DNA of 64,000 nt from Candidatus Homeothermus arabinoxylanisolvens (GTDB lineage: Bacteria > Bacteroidota > Bacteroidia > Bacteroidales > Muribaculaceae), in the NCBI GenBank assembly GCA_001689405.1, contig LUJO01000047.1, positions 1-64,000 on the forward strand, given 5' to 3'. The position numbers were made by a program, and so were the translations under genes. Of the stretch, positions 44,193-53,036 are shown in pieces (position 1 is the first letter of the stretch; every line of letters starts with the position of its first letter). The notes below the pieces were generated by a model. It did no database searches. It saw only the letters and a list, made by a program, of their open reading frames with translations, and had not been told where the DNA came from.

Positions 44193-44636
44193 ATGGCAAT
44201 AAATACTATTACAATCGATTCTATTGACAGCCTTGCCGATGCGGCACGGCAGTTTATCGGCCTTATGGGCGACTCTACGGTCTTTGCTTTCTACGGCGAT
44301 ATGGGAGCGGGCAAGACCACTTTTATCAATGCCCTGTCGCGTGAACTCGGTGTTGAGGATGACCCTACGAGCAGTCCCTCGTTTGCTATTATAAATGAAT
44401 ATCGCTCCGACACTACCGCAGAGCTGATATATCATTTCGACCTGTATAGGCTTGAGTCGCTTGAAGAGGCTTTTGACATAGGAGTGGAGGACTATCTCGA
44501 CTCCGGAGCGCTGTGCTTCATCGAGTGGCCCGAACGTATAGCCGACATACTGCCCGACGATACGGTGCGCGTGGATATCGAGGAACTTCCCGACGGGCGC
44601 CGTCGGCTTACGGTAACCGATAGCACGGAAGCATGA
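44193..44636 (+). CDS. tsaE: tRNA threonylcarbamoyladenosine biosynthesis ATPase TsaE
   Basis: A 147-residue P-loop protein that works with TsaB and TsaD to make t6A37 in ANN-decoding tRNAs. Walker A is [14 protein letters not shown] (about 32-45). [12 protein letters not shown] and [23 protein letters not shown] with CFIEWPERI are the family signatures. Length is typical. It lies 17 bases after porX and overlaps the next gene by four bases. Confidence 0.95.
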   Translation: MAINTITIDSIDSLADAARQFIGLMGDSTVFAFYGDMGAGKTTFINALSRELGVEDDPTSSPSFAIINEYRSDTTAELIYHFDLYRLESLEEAFDIGVEDYLDSGALCFIEWPERIADILPDDTVRVDIEELPDGRRRLTVTDSTEA

Positions 44637-44863
44637 CCTTGCGCGTAGCCACTCTTGTGCTCGTGGTTCTGTTCACGGTCTGCGGCGTGTTTTCAATTGC
44701 GGCGGGTATTGCCGGCTGGGACTGGTTTTTCAACAGTGTCAATGTGCGTATACTTACCGGAAAACTACGGCGCCCCTTGGCGCGTTTATTATACATAGTG
44801 CTTGGTCTGGCAATATTGGCCATGGCTATATATATGTATAATGTCACTGCTGAAACTATATGA
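44633..44863 (+). CDS. Small two-helix membrane protein, possibly Imm17-like
   Basis: A 76-residue protein with two hydrophobic helices (about 5-27 and 51-69) separated by a short basic loop, [28 protein letters not shown]. The WDWFFNS...R...RxxYIxLG pattern resembles, from memory, the immunity 17 family of small membrane proteins, but at low certainty; no toxin gene is nearby. Both ends overlap their neighbours by ATGA, so it is translated with tsaE and the CNNM/GldE-like gene, which makes it a real gene. Housekeeping membrane function in this operon is as likely as immunity. Confidence 0.7.
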   Translation: MTLRVATLVLVVLFTVCGVFSIAAGIAGWDWFFNSVNVRILTGKLRRPLARLLYIVLGLAILAMAIYMYNVTAETI

Positions 44864-46137
44864 ATGAACTGTTGATAATCGTGGGGCTTATATTGCTCAA
44901 CGGTCTTTTCTCGATGTCGGAGACGGCATTGATATCGGCTCGTAAATCGCGTCTGTCACGGGAAGCCGATGCCGGCGACGGCGCAGCCAAGACCGCTCTT
45001 CGCATAGCCAATGATCCCGATTGTTTTCTGTCCACGATACAGATAGGCATAACGCTTATAGGTATACTTACAGGTCTTTATTCCGGAGCCTCTTTCGCAA
45101 AGGCTTTCGGCTCGGTCCTCATCGGCTGGGGCGTAGCTCCGGCTTATGCGTTGCCGGTGGCGCAGGTGCTTATTGTGGTTGTCGTAACCTATCTGTCGAT
45201 TGTTGTGGGCGAGCTGGTGCCTAAGCGCATAGCTCTGAGCGCTTCCGACAGGGTGGCCAAGCTGGTGGCGCGGCCTATGTGGCTGCTGTCGCGCATTACC
45301 ATACCGGTCGTATGGCTGCTTTCCGCTTCTACCGGTCTGGTAGTACGACTTTTCAACATACGCTGCGATGACAACAAGGTCACCGAGAGCGACGTGAAGT
45401 CCATAATCAAAGACGGAGCCGCTTCGGGTGAGGTGAAAGAGGTGGAAAAGGAGATAATGAACCGTGCGCTCGTCATGGGTGACTTGCGTGTGGCTTCAAT
45501 CATGACATGCCGCAAGGAGATAGTCACTGTCGACATAGACATGACGGCCGCGCAGGTAAAGGAGGTGCTTGCCGATGAACTGCATGACTCCTATCCGGTG
45601 CTTGACGGCGACCATGAGGATGTCAAGGGCGTGGTTTCGCTCAAAGACCTTATACTTAAGCTCGATGACCCCGGCTTCAGGCTTGCCGATGTTGTTGTGG
45701 CAGGCACTTTTATACCGGAGAGCATGACGGCCTACGATGCTTTGGCCAAGCTGAAGGAGAAGCATGAGCATTGCCTGATTGTGTGCGACGAGTTCGGTAT
45801 GATGCAGGGTGTATTGACCCTTAATGACATACTTGACGGACTTGTGGGCACGGCGCCGGAGTCGGCCGATGCCCAATTCATTATTCCGAGAGCCGACGGT
45901 CAGGGTTGGCTCGTGTCGGGACAGTGTCCGTTATATGACTTCCTTGACTACTTTGACTGCGGCGACCTCTACGTACCTGCGGGCTACTCGACGGTAGGCG
46001 GCCTCCTGCTTGAACTCATGCGCAAGATGCCCGAGGAGGGCGAGTCGGTGACTTGGTACGGCTTTAAGTTTGAGGTAGTGGATATGGACATGACCTATAT
46101 AGATAAGATACTTGTGACAAAATCGGGCAATGGATGA
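44860..46137 (+). CDS. CNNM/HlyC-CorC family membrane protein (GldE-like)
   Basis: A 425-residue protein with an N-terminal DUF21/CNNM membrane domain (about 1-190: LILLNGLFSMSETALISARKSRL, ISTIQIGITLIGILTGLYSG-like segment, VVGELVPKRIALS). A CBS-domain pair (about 205-330: ASIMTCRKEIVTVDIDM; HEHCLIVCDEFGMMQGVLTLNDIL) and a CorC_HlyC domain at the end complete it. Such proteins move or sense magnesium or similar ions. In Bacteroidetes a member, GldE, is associated with gliding and type IX genes, and its nearness to porW/porX fits that. It overlaps birA by eight bases. Confidence 0.88.
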   Translation: MNELLIIVGLILLNGLFSMSETALISARKSRLSREADAGDGAAKTALRIANDPDCFLSTIQIGITLIGILTGLYSGASFAKAFGSVLIGWGVAPAYALPVAQVLIVVVVTYLSIVVGELVPKRIALSASDRVAKLVARPMWLLSRITIPVVWLLSASTGLVVRLFNIRCDDNKVTESDVKSIIKDGAASGEVKEVEKEIMNRALVMGDLRVASIMTCRKEIVTVDIDMTAAQVKEVLADELHDSYPVLDGDHEDVKGVVSLKDLILKLDDPGFRLADVVVAGTFIPESMTAYDALAKLKEKHEHCLIVCDEFGMMQGVLTLNDILDGLVGTAPESADAQFIIPRADGQGWLVSGQCPLYDFLDYFDCGDLYVPAGYSTVGGLLLELMRKMPEEGESVTWYGFKFEVVDMDMTYIDKILVTKSGNG

Positions 46138-46864
46138 ACGAAATTATGATGTGATAAGACTTGACGAGTGCCGTTCGACAAACTCATGTATGGCTTCAAT
46201 AGCGGCTGAGCTGCGACACGGCACCGTGATAGTGACCGACCGGCAGACTGCCGGTCGAGGTCAGCGCGGTAATTCTTGGGAAGCCGCGCCGGGTGAGAAT
46301 CTTACGTTCTCACTTTTTATAAAGCCCGAGTGTGTGCCGGCCCGTGACCAGTTCTACATATCGGAAGCGGTGGCGCTCGGTATAACTGACGTGCTAAGCC
46401 CGTTGCTCCCGGGTAATAAGGTAGCTATAAAGTGGCCCAACGACATATATGTCGATGACCGCAAGATATGCGGCATACTTATTGAAAACAGCCTTACCGG
46501 CCCGCTTATCGGCTATTCAATAGCCGGTATAGGGTTGAATGTCAATCAGCCGTCATTTTACAGCGATGCCCCCAATCCGGTGTCGCTTGTCATGCTTACC
46601 GGACGCCGGTATGACCTCGCCGGTTTGCTTTGCCGTGTCGTGGATGCCGTACTGTCGCGTCTTGAACAGCCTGTGGCGGAGCGTCATGCCGATTATATGG
46701 CTTCGCTTTATCGGCGCGAGGGATCGGGTTATCGTGACACAGCCACCGGTGAGGAGTTCCATGCCATAATCGAGGGTATAGCCCCTACAGGCCACATGAC
46801 CTTGCTCGATACCGAAGGCCACTCACGTACCTATGCCTTCAAGGAGGTGGCGCTTCTGCTCTGA
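46130..46864 (+). CDS. birA: Biotin--[acetyl-CoA-carboxylase] ligase
   Basis: A 244-residue biotin protein ligase that activates biotin as biotinyl-AMP and attaches it to carboxylase carrier domains. Landmarks are RLDECRSTNSCM, the biotin/ATP loop QTAGRGQRGNSW (about 39-50), LTFSLFIKP, KWPNDIYVDDRKICGILIE and GIGLNVNQ. It lacks the N-terminal DNA-binding domain of E. coli BirA, so it cannot repress biotin genes. It is the last gene of the run that begins near 36.5 kb and overlaps the preceding gene by eight bases. Confidence 0.94.
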   Translation: MDERNYDVIRLDECRSTNSCMASIAAELRHGTVIVTDRQTAGRGQRGNSWEAAPGENLTFSLFIKPECVPARDQFYISEAVALGITDVLSPLLPGNKVAIKWPNDIYVDDRKICGILIENSLTGPLIGYSIAGIGLNVNQPSFYSDAPNPVSLVMLTGRRYDLAGLLCRVVDAVLSRLEQPVAERHADYMASLYRREGSGYRDTATGEEFHAIIEGIAPTGHMTLLDTEGHSRTYAFKEVALLL

Positions 46865-46883
46865 CACTAAACATCAGTATATA

Positions 46884-46932
46884 ACAGCACAATCAGCCGC
46901 CTCACAAATTGTAAAACGGCTGATTGTGTTGT
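46884..46932. terminator. Terminator hairpin between birA and norB
   Basis: A 16-base-pair stem with one wobble (46884-46899 with 46917-46932; ACAGCACAATCAGCCG on the left). Only short A/T-rich flanks follow. It separates two converging genes. Confidence 0.7.
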
Positions 46933-46958
46933 TTATAAGAGTCTTATGCGCTCGTGTG

Positions 46959-49217
46959 TCACTCGGCTTTTAGTGAGTGACGTTTCTCCCAGTTGAGCCA
47001 CCATGCCTTGCATGCTCCGATGAAGAACGGCACGGCTCCGAACAGTATGAACACTACATCGCCCGGCATACGCATCCAGCCCGTGGTGCTCATGGCGTCG
47101 CCTGTTACGAATTCGATGGAGCGAGCATGCCAGTATCCGTTGTGTATGACGTCCCAGAGCTGTATGAATCCTGACGGAAGCAGACTGAGGGCAATCATCA
47201 TGGCGAGTCCTATGTTGAAGCCCCAGAACGAGCATTTGATCCACGGCTTGATTTTTGCCCACTGGGCGTCATCCGTATTTTTGCGCATGGCGTAGACGCA
47301 CATTCCCAATGACAGGAAGCCGAATACACCGAACATTGCCGCATGGCCGTGGTTGGGCGTGAGGTATGTGCCGATTTCAAAATAGCTTACTATAGGCATG
47401 TTGATCAGGAAGCCGAATACACCGGCTCCTATGAAGTTCCAGAAGCCTACCGACATAAAGAAATTGAATATCCACTTGTGCTGCTGTGCAAGTCCCGGCT
47501 CGCCTCCCGTGCGTGAAGCGCGGTAAAAACGCCATCCTTCAAGACATAGAAGTACAAGAGGCACTACCTCCATGGCGGAGAAGCATGATGACACTGCCAT
47601 GTTGAATGTGCTCTGTCCCTCGAAATACCAGTGGTGTCCTGTGCCGATTATGCCTCCCATGAATGTAAGTATGGCTTCGAGAATTATTATCTTTGAAGCC
47701 CTTTCGCGGCTTACAATACCCATCTCCACAAATACCATGGCTACCATCGTGGTGGCGAATGCCTCGAAGAAGCCTTCCACCCACAGATGTATGACCCAGA
47801 AGCGCCATGTGTCGACCACCGTGTAATTGGTCATGTCGTCGAAGAATATGGCCGGGATGTAAAATACGGGAACACAGATTGCAAATATAAGGAACAGCCA
47901 TCCGAGAAATCTCTTGCCCGGCACTTTCAGCGCCGGCATTGTGTTGCGTATCAATACATAGGCCCATACAAGGAAGCCTACGATCATGAGCAGCTGAAAT
48001 CCGCGGCCCATTTCGATATATTCCCATCCCTGACTGCCGAGCCAGAAGGAGCCGTCGCCGTTGCCCCACCATCCTGCGAGGCCGGCCCATTCGGCCAGAA
48101 GCGAGCCGAATATGACCACTCCGAATGCTCCGAACAGGAAATACGTCATCTGCATGAGCCCTTTCCACTCCTTGCCGCCGAAAATACGCGATATGATAAG
48201 ACCACCGATAACGAAGCCCGTGGCAATCCAGAGTATGGCAAGCTGTATGTGCCATGTTCTTACAAGCTGGCTGGGGAATATCGATGACAGGTCAAGACCG
48301 TAGAACGAGCCCGGATCGGCGCGGTAATGCGCCACGGCCCCGCCCACCAGAGTCTGGCCGAGCAGCAATAAACCTACAATGACTACAAATTTCAGCAGTC
48401 CTCTTACCGATGCCGGCTGGTTGCCGTCGGCGGTCATTATCGGGAATGCCGGTGATGCGGCTTTCCAGTCGGCCTCCTTGTTGCGTCCGGCAAACCACAT
48501 GCACGCTCCGATGCCGACGAGCAGAAATAGAAGCGATGCCACACTCCATACTATGAGCGGGTCGGAAGGCCCCTGACCTATGGCCGGTTCATAGGGGAAG
48601 TTGTTGGTGTAGGAATAGTCCTCGCCGGGGCGGTTGGCCGAACATGCCCATGCCGACCACGCAAAGAATGAGCTTAGCTTGTGAAGCTCCGCAGGGTCGG
48701 TGATGAGATTATGCTGCAGACCGCCGTTGTTTGACGGGTCGCTGAGATATTTCTTCCAGTAGTCGGGAGCCTCTGCGAAAACCGCTGCCTGTGCATCGTC
48801 CATGACAAGACGCCCGGTCGATGCGTCGTAGCGGTTGGCCTTGGCGATTTTATTGAGTTCTTGGGCCGACTTGCCGGGATTCAGCGCCTTTGTGGCTTCG
48901 GCTACCTGATGCAGATAGTCGGCCGAGAAGTCGGGACCGAGATATGCGCCGTGTCCCCACACCGAGCCGTTGTCGTGGAGCCCGTAACGTAGGAATATGG
49001 ACTGGCCTTCCCGTATGTCGTTGCCGGTAAACAGCAGATTGCCGTCGCTGTCGGTAACGGTTTCGGGTATCGGCGGTTTGTCGTCATACGCTTTGTATGT
49101 CACTGTTATCAGTACGGCAAAACCATAGATAAGAACAAACGCGAGAACAAGTATCCACCACCTTGAGATTAGCGGCGATGAATAGTCCTTTTCAAATTGC
49201 AGGTTTGGAGTGTCCAT
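46959..49217 (-). CDS. norB: Quinol-dependent nitric oxide reductase, single subunit
   Basis: A 752-residue heme-copper-family enzyme that reduces two NO to N2O with electrons from quinol. The N-terminal part (about 1-215) is the fused NorC-like region without heme c: WGHGAYLGPDFSADYLH. About 12 further helices carry the ligands in TWHIQLAILWIATG (heme b), RFWVIHLWVEGFFEA, GTGHHWYFEGQ (non-heme iron site) and NHGHAAMFGVFGF (heme pair). Length matches qNOR/NorZ. The gene is alone, opposite birA and divergent from lutABC. In a gut anaerobe it most likely detoxifies host or nitrite-derived NO. Confidence 0.95.
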   Translation of the reverse strand: MDTPNLQFEKDYSSPLISRWWILVLAFVLIYGFAVLITVTYKAYDDKPPIPETVTDSDGNLLFTGNDIREGQSIFLRYGLHDNGSVWGHGAYLGPDFSADYLHQVAEATKALNPGKSAQELNKIAKANRYDASTGRLVMDDAQAAVFAEAPDYWKKYLSDPSNNGGLQHNLITDPAELHKLSSFFAWSAWACSANRPGEDYSYTNNFPYEPAIGQGPSDPLIVWSVASLLFLLVGIGACMWFAGRNKEADWKAASPAFPIMTADGNQPASVRGLLKFVVIVGLLLLGQTLVGGAVAHYRADPGSFYGLDLSSIFPSQLVRTWHIQLAILWIATGFVIGGLIISRIFGGKEWKGLMQMTYFLFGAFGVVIFGSLLAEWAGLAGWWGNGDGSFWLGSQGWEYIEMGRGFQLLMIVGFLVWAYVLIRNTMPALKVPGKRFLGWLFLIFAICVPVFYIPAIFFDDMTNYTVVDTWRFWVIHLWVEGFFEAFATTMVAMVFVEMGIVSRERASKIIILEAILTFMGGIIGTGHHWYFEGQSTFNMAVSSCFSAMEVVPLVLLCLEGWRFYRASRTGGEPGLAQQHKWIFNFFMSVGFWNFIGAGVFGFLINMPIVSYFEIGTYLTPNHGHAAMFGVFGFLSLGMCVYAMRKNTDDAQWAKIKPWIKCSFWGFNIGLAMMIALSLLPSGFIQLWDVIHNGYWHARSIEFVTGDAMSTTGWMRMPGDVVFILFGAVPFFIGACKAWWLNWEKRHSLKAE

Positions 49218-49270
49218 CGTGAGTAGAATTTATTAATAATTATTTAAAGACTCCGTATGCGTCCTGACAT

Positions 49271-49284
49271 TCCGACAAGTCGGA
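49271..49284. promoter_or_regulatory. Palindrome upstream of norB
   Basis: TCCGACAAGTCGGA is a perfect six-plus-six palindrome with a two-base centre, 54-67 bases before the norB start. It may bind a regulator of the NO response. The lutA gene begins 172 bases the other way. The rest of the gap 49218-49456 is A/T-rich, with no exact TAnnTTTG box found. Confidence 0.4.
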
Positions 49285-49456
49285 TATGTTGAGGAAATAT
49301 TTTATGCTTAATAAAACAAAGCATAAATTATAAATGTTTAAGATATGACGCATTACTTCAGTATCCGGCGGCAACGGTGACTGATGTATACATTGACTTA
49401 TGCCTATTTATGTATTGGGTGAAAATATGCCCTGTAACTAAAAAATTATATTGATT

Positions 49457-50212
49457 ATGAAGATCGGTTTTTTCGTGCCTTGCTATATCGATGCGATACA
49501 TCCGCAGGCAGCCATCTCCACTTACGGACTCCTGAAAAAATTGGGCCTTGATGTGGAATTTATCGAGGGGGGAGCCTGTTGCGGCTTGCCTGAACTCGAT
49601 ATGGGCTACATCAAGCATTCATGTACCCTTGAGAAGGGTCTTGCTCCTTACGTTACCGACAAAGGGTATGACTACGTGGTTGTGCCGTCGGGCATATGCA
49701 CCGACCAGTTTCGCGATCATTTCAACGGGGTGGAACAGACGCCGGAGGTTGTACACTTCCGCAGTACGGTACATGACCCCGTAGAGTTTTTACATGACAT
49801 ATTGAAGATAACCGAGCTGCCGGGCAAACCGAGTTTCCCGTACCGTGTGGCGCTGCACAACGGCTGCCACTCGCTGCGTTATCTGAACGAGGCACGGCCC
49901 TCCGAACTTATGATCAAGCCGTTTGACAAATGTGCCGATCTACTGAAACTTGTGGATGGCATTGAGGTGGGTTATGCCACAAGACGCGATGAATGTTGCG
50001 GCTTCGGAGGCACATATGCCATCTGGGATCCGGAGTGCTCCGGACAGCAGGGCCGCGACAAGGTCAGCGACTATGCGCGAAACGGATTCAAGTATGTGAC
50101 CTCGCAGGACATGTCATGTATGATACATCAGCAGACCGTGGCGCGCAAGATCGGTCTTGACCTGAAAATGTTTTATATTACGGAAATTTTAAATGGAGAT
50201 GCAAAGCCATGA
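49457..50212 (+). CDS. lutA: Lactate utilization protein LutA, cysteine-rich CCG domains
   Basis: A 251-residue cytoplasmic subunit of the LutABC L-lactate oxidation complex. Two CCG domains are present: FVPCYIDAIHPQAA...EGGACCGLPELDMG in the N-terminal half and LHNGCHSLR...DECCGFGGTYAI in the second, which bind iron-sulfur clusters. An in-frame TTG lies two codons upstream, but the ATG at 49457 is the natural start. It overlaps lutB by four bases (ATGA). Electrons from lactate would pass to the membrane pool. Confidence 0.93.
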   Translation: MKIGFFVPCYIDAIHPQAAISTYGLLKKLGLDVEFIEGGACCGLPELDMGYIKHSCTLEKGLAPYVTDKGYDYVVVPSGICTDQFRDHFNGVEQTPEVVHFRSTVHDPVEFLHDILKITELPGKPSFPYRVALHNGCHSLRYLNEARPSELMIKPFDKCADLLKLVDGIEVGYATRRDECCGFGGTYAIWDPECSGQQGRDKVSDYARNGFKYVTSQDMSCMIHQQTVARKIGLDLKMFYITEILNGDAKP

Positions 50213-51618
50213 AACAGGTAAATCAAGTTAAACTCGGAGCCGAGTATATAGCCAAACGTGATCACCGCGAGATGCATGACCGTTGCTTGTGGGCGGCCCG
50301 CATGCGACGCGACAAAGTAGCGGCGTCCATACCCGAATGGGAAGAAATGCGAGATCTGGCATCGCAAATCAAGCTTCATACGCTTTCCAATCTCGACAAG
50401 TATCTTGAACAGTTTGCCGCCAATGCGGAGGCCAACGGTATTCACGTACACTGGGCCCGGAACGCCGAGGAGCATAATGAGATAATACTCAAGATATTTC
50501 GCGACCATAACGTGAAAGTTGTCACGAAAGGCAAGTCAATGACCATGGACGAGTGCGGAATGCGCGAGTTCATGGGTAAACACGGTATCGAAATCAACGA
50601 GGCCGATCTGGGTGAAAGAATACAGCAACTCGATAATCAGCGGCCGTCGCATATCGTCATGCCGGCCATACACAAGCTTCGCAGCGATGTGGCCGACCTT
50701 TTTGCCCGCACGCTCGGCTCTGACAAGGATATCGACGACCCGCATTACCTTAACAGTGTGATGCGTGCCGACATGCGCAAGCGGTATATAAAGGTCGATG
50801 CCGGCATGTCGGGCGTGAATTTCGGCATAGCCGAGACCGGAGGTATCGTGGTGTGTACAAACGAGGGAAATGCCGACATAAGCGCTAATCTGCCGCCGCT
50901 GTATGTGGCTACGATGGGTCTTGAGAAGCTCATACCGCGTCAAAGCGATCTGCCGCTCTTCATACGCCTGTTGTCGCGCAGCGCTCTGGGCCTTGACATG
51001 ACACAGTACACCTCGCACTACCACGGCCCGAGAAAAGGGCAGGAGATGCACCTCATTATCCTCGACAACGGACGTAGCGAGCGCTTGGCGGCCAAGGAGT
51101 ACTGGCCGGTGCTGAAGTGCATACGGTGTGGGGCGTGTATGAATACCTGCCCGGTATTTCGCCGCACTTCCGGAATAAGTTACGACGCCATATACATGGG
51201 GCCGATAGGCATTGTGCTTGAACCGAGTTACGACCTGTACAAATATGCCCGACTGCCTTACTCCTGTACCCATTGCGGCTCTTGCGGCGATGTATGCCCG
51301 GTGAAGGTGCCTATACCCGAACTCGTGTTTTACTGGCGTTCGGAAGTGGTAAGACACGGTTATGGCCAGCTGTCGCATAATCTTGAAGAGGACTTGGCCG
51401 ATCCGTTGCTTAAAAGCAGCACCAATCTTGCCATCGCGGAGAAAATGGGGTTATGGGCACTCCGCAACATACCCGAGTCGATAGCGGAATCGTCAGTCAA
51501 TCCGTGGGCTAAGGAGCACAAGGATCCCGAGCCGCCGCAGGAGACATTCCGTCAGTATTACAAACGTGTTATAAAGCCCGAAGAGGATGCTGCCGGCTCC
51601 TCCGATAATAAACAATAA
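50209..51618 (+). CDS. lutB: Lactate utilization protein LutB, ferredoxin-type
   Basis: A 469-residue iron-sulfur subunit of the lactate oxidation complex. An N-terminal LUD domain (about 60-290: KVVTKGKSMTMDECGMREFM, SGVNFGIAETGGIVV) leads to two [4Fe-4S] motifs, CIRCGACMNTCPVF (about 304-317) and CTHCGSCGDVCPVKVP (about 352-367). The C-terminal region is conserved in LutB. It lies between lutA (overlap) and lutC (15 bases). No lactate permease is adjacent. Confidence 0.94.
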   Translation: MKQVNQVKLGAEYIAKRDHREMHDRCLWAARMRRDKVAASIPEWEEMRDLASQIKLHTLSNLDKYLEQFAANAEANGIHVHWARNAEEHNEIILKIFRDHNVKVVTKGKSMTMDECGMREFMGKHGIEINEADLGERIQQLDNQRPSHIVMPAIHKLRSDVADLFARTLGSDKDIDDPHYLNSVMRADMRKRYIKVDAGMSGVNFGIAETGGIVVCTNEGNADISANLPPLYVATMGLEKLIPRQSDLPLFIRLLSRSALGLDMTQYTSHYHGPRKGQEMHLIILDNGRSERLAAKEYWPVLKCIRCGACMNTCPVFRRTSGISYDAIYMGPIGIVLEPSYDLYKYARLPYSCTHCGSCGDVCPVKVPIPELVFYWRSEVVRHGYGQLSHNLEEDLADPLLKSSTNLAIAEKMGLWALRNIPESIAESSVNPWAKEHKDPEPPQETFRQYYKRVIKPEEDAAGSSDNKQ

Positions 51619-51633
51619 ATAAGTGTCTACGAT

Positions 51634-52296
51634 ATGGATCAGCAAGAAGTAAAAGATCAGATACTCGCTCGAATAAGAGCCGGTAAACCCAAATTGCATC
51701 CGCTGCCCGATGTGCCGATGTACGGATATCCCGGTGATCCGACTGAAAATTTTATCAGCCATTTGCTCGGTTTCGACGGAAAGGCGGTGAAGTTCAGAAC
51801 TCGTGCCGACGCTGTGGAGTGGCTCGGCAAGCAGCCTGAAATGGATGCCTCCAAGAATATAATCTACTCTTCGGCCGAAGGAGTCACGGGCAATATCGGC
51901 GAGTCGGAACTTACCGATCTGCACAATGCCCACCGTATAGAGACGTGTGTCACCGAAGGTGAGCTCGGGGTAGGTGAGATGGGGTCTATATGGGTTACAG
52001 ACGCAAGTCTGGGGCATGCCGCATGTGCTTTGTTATCGCGCCGGTTATTTGTGTTTCTCGACAGCAGGCGCATATTGGGTGGCATGCACGAGACTTACGC
52101 CAACATCAAGCTCCGCGACCATCAGTACGGCTCGTTCTATACGGGACCGTCGGCAACGGCCGATATCGAGGCCGTACATATAACGGGAGCCCAAGGTCCG
52201 CTTTCGTTGACAGCTCTGGTATATAACTGTGACGATGCGCCCGTGCCGCCGCAGCTGATGACCAACCCTAACGCCGACACTTCGGTGTGGCAGTAG
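51634..52296 (+). CDS. lutC: Lactate utilization protein LutC
   Basis: A 220-residue LUD-domain protein, third part of the LutABC complex. It has the usual ending region VTDASLGHAACALLSRRLFVFLD, HQYGSFYTGPSATADIEAVHITGAQGP, close to the GPSRTADIE motif of LUD proteins, and has no cysteine cluster. Its catalytic part in lactate oxidation is not settled. A terminator follows directly. Confidence 0.92.
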   Translation: MDQQEVKDQILARIRAGKPKLHPLPDVPMYGYPGDPTENFISHLLGFDGKAVKFRTRADAVEWLGKQPEMDASKNIIYSSAEGVTGNIGESELTDLHNAHRIETCVTEGELGVGEMGSIWVTDASLGHAACALLSRRLFVFLDSRRILGGMHETYANIKLRDHQYGSFYTGPSATADIEAVHITGAQGPLSLTALVYNCDDAPVPPQLMTNPNADTSVWQ

Positions 52297-52313
52297 CTGA
52301 AACATTCAACTTG

Positions 52314-52357
52314 CGGGAGTGTATCGGAACGATTTGTTCGGTACACTCCCGTTTTTT
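52314..52357 (+). terminator. Terminator of lutABC
   Basis: A long stem (52314-52330 with 52336-52351; CGGGAGTGTA... on the left) with one bulge and loop GATTT runs into six T. It is a clear intrinsic terminator. Confidence 0.88.
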
Positions 52358-52369
52358 ATGGCTATGTGC

Positions 52370-52430
52370 CGGCTTATATAATATTAATGTGTAAGCCGAG
52401 TAGCGATATGACGAAAAATTAGTAATTTTG
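52370..52430 (+). promoter_or_regulatory. Promoter region of the cvpA-like gene
   Basis: TAATTTTG (52423-52430) matches the -7 consensus. CGGCTTA (52370-52376) and TAAGCCG (52392-52398) form a seven-base inverted repeat just upstream of the -33 position. Leader to the GTG start is about 22 bases. Confidence 0.45.
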
Positions 52431-52457
52431 CACTCGTTAAAATCATAATATCACGTC

Positions 52458-52976
52458 GTGAACGCAATTGACATTTTTCTGCTGGCTGTCATCGGCATAG
52501 CTGTCGCTTACGGGCTTTATAAAGGGCTTGTGCGTCAGATAGCTTCATTGGGCGGTCTGATATTGGGCATAATAGCGTGTCGCCTGTTTTCCCGCGACTT
52601 CGCCGAGGTGCTTATCGGCTGGTTTCCGTCGACATTTACCGATGTAAACGTGGCCGTTGTCGTAGCCGCGATAATTATCTATCTGGTAGTATATTTCTCT
52701 GTCGGGGCGCTGGCTCTGCTTGCCCATAAACTTACACATGCGCTTATGGTAGGATGGCTTGACCATCTGTTAGGCGCCGTATTCAGTGTGTTCAAGTGGT
52801 TGCTGATAGCCAGTATACTGCTCAATCTATGGCACATCATAGCTCCTGAAAGTCCTGTGTTCTCCTCGTCGGCTCTCATGGGCGGCAAATTGTTTAACTT
52901 CGTGATAAGGTTGGCTCCGGAGCTTTTCGGTGTGGTCTCCGATCATATAAGCGGCGAGGTAGCCAATATACTTTAA
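52458..52976 (+). CDS. CvpA family membrane protein
   Basis: A 172-residue inner membrane protein with four hydrophobic helices. The CvpA opening is AIDIFLLAVIGIAVAYGLYKGLVRQIASLGGLILG, followed by VVAAIIIYLVVYFSVGALALLAHK and GWLDHLLGAVFSVFKWLLIASIL. In other bacteria CvpA is linked to colicin V release and bile or envelope-stress tolerance; its mechanism is unclear. The start codon is GTG, since no ATG precedes the family N-terminus. It is 60 bases before sufB, perhaps in the same transcript. Confidence 0.9.
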   Translation: MNAIDIFLLAVIGIAVAYGLYKGLVRQIASLGGLILGIIACRLFSRDFAEVLIGWFPSTFTDVNVAVVVAAIIIYLVVYFSVGALALLAHKLTHALMVGWLDHLLGAVFSVFKWLLIASILLNLWHIIAPESPVFSSSALMGGKLFNFVIRLAPELFGVVSDHISGEVANIL

Positions 52977-53036
52977 CGGCGCAACTTTACAAAACCGGTA
53001 GTTGTTAATACCGGATACAGACATAACAAAAAGGAA

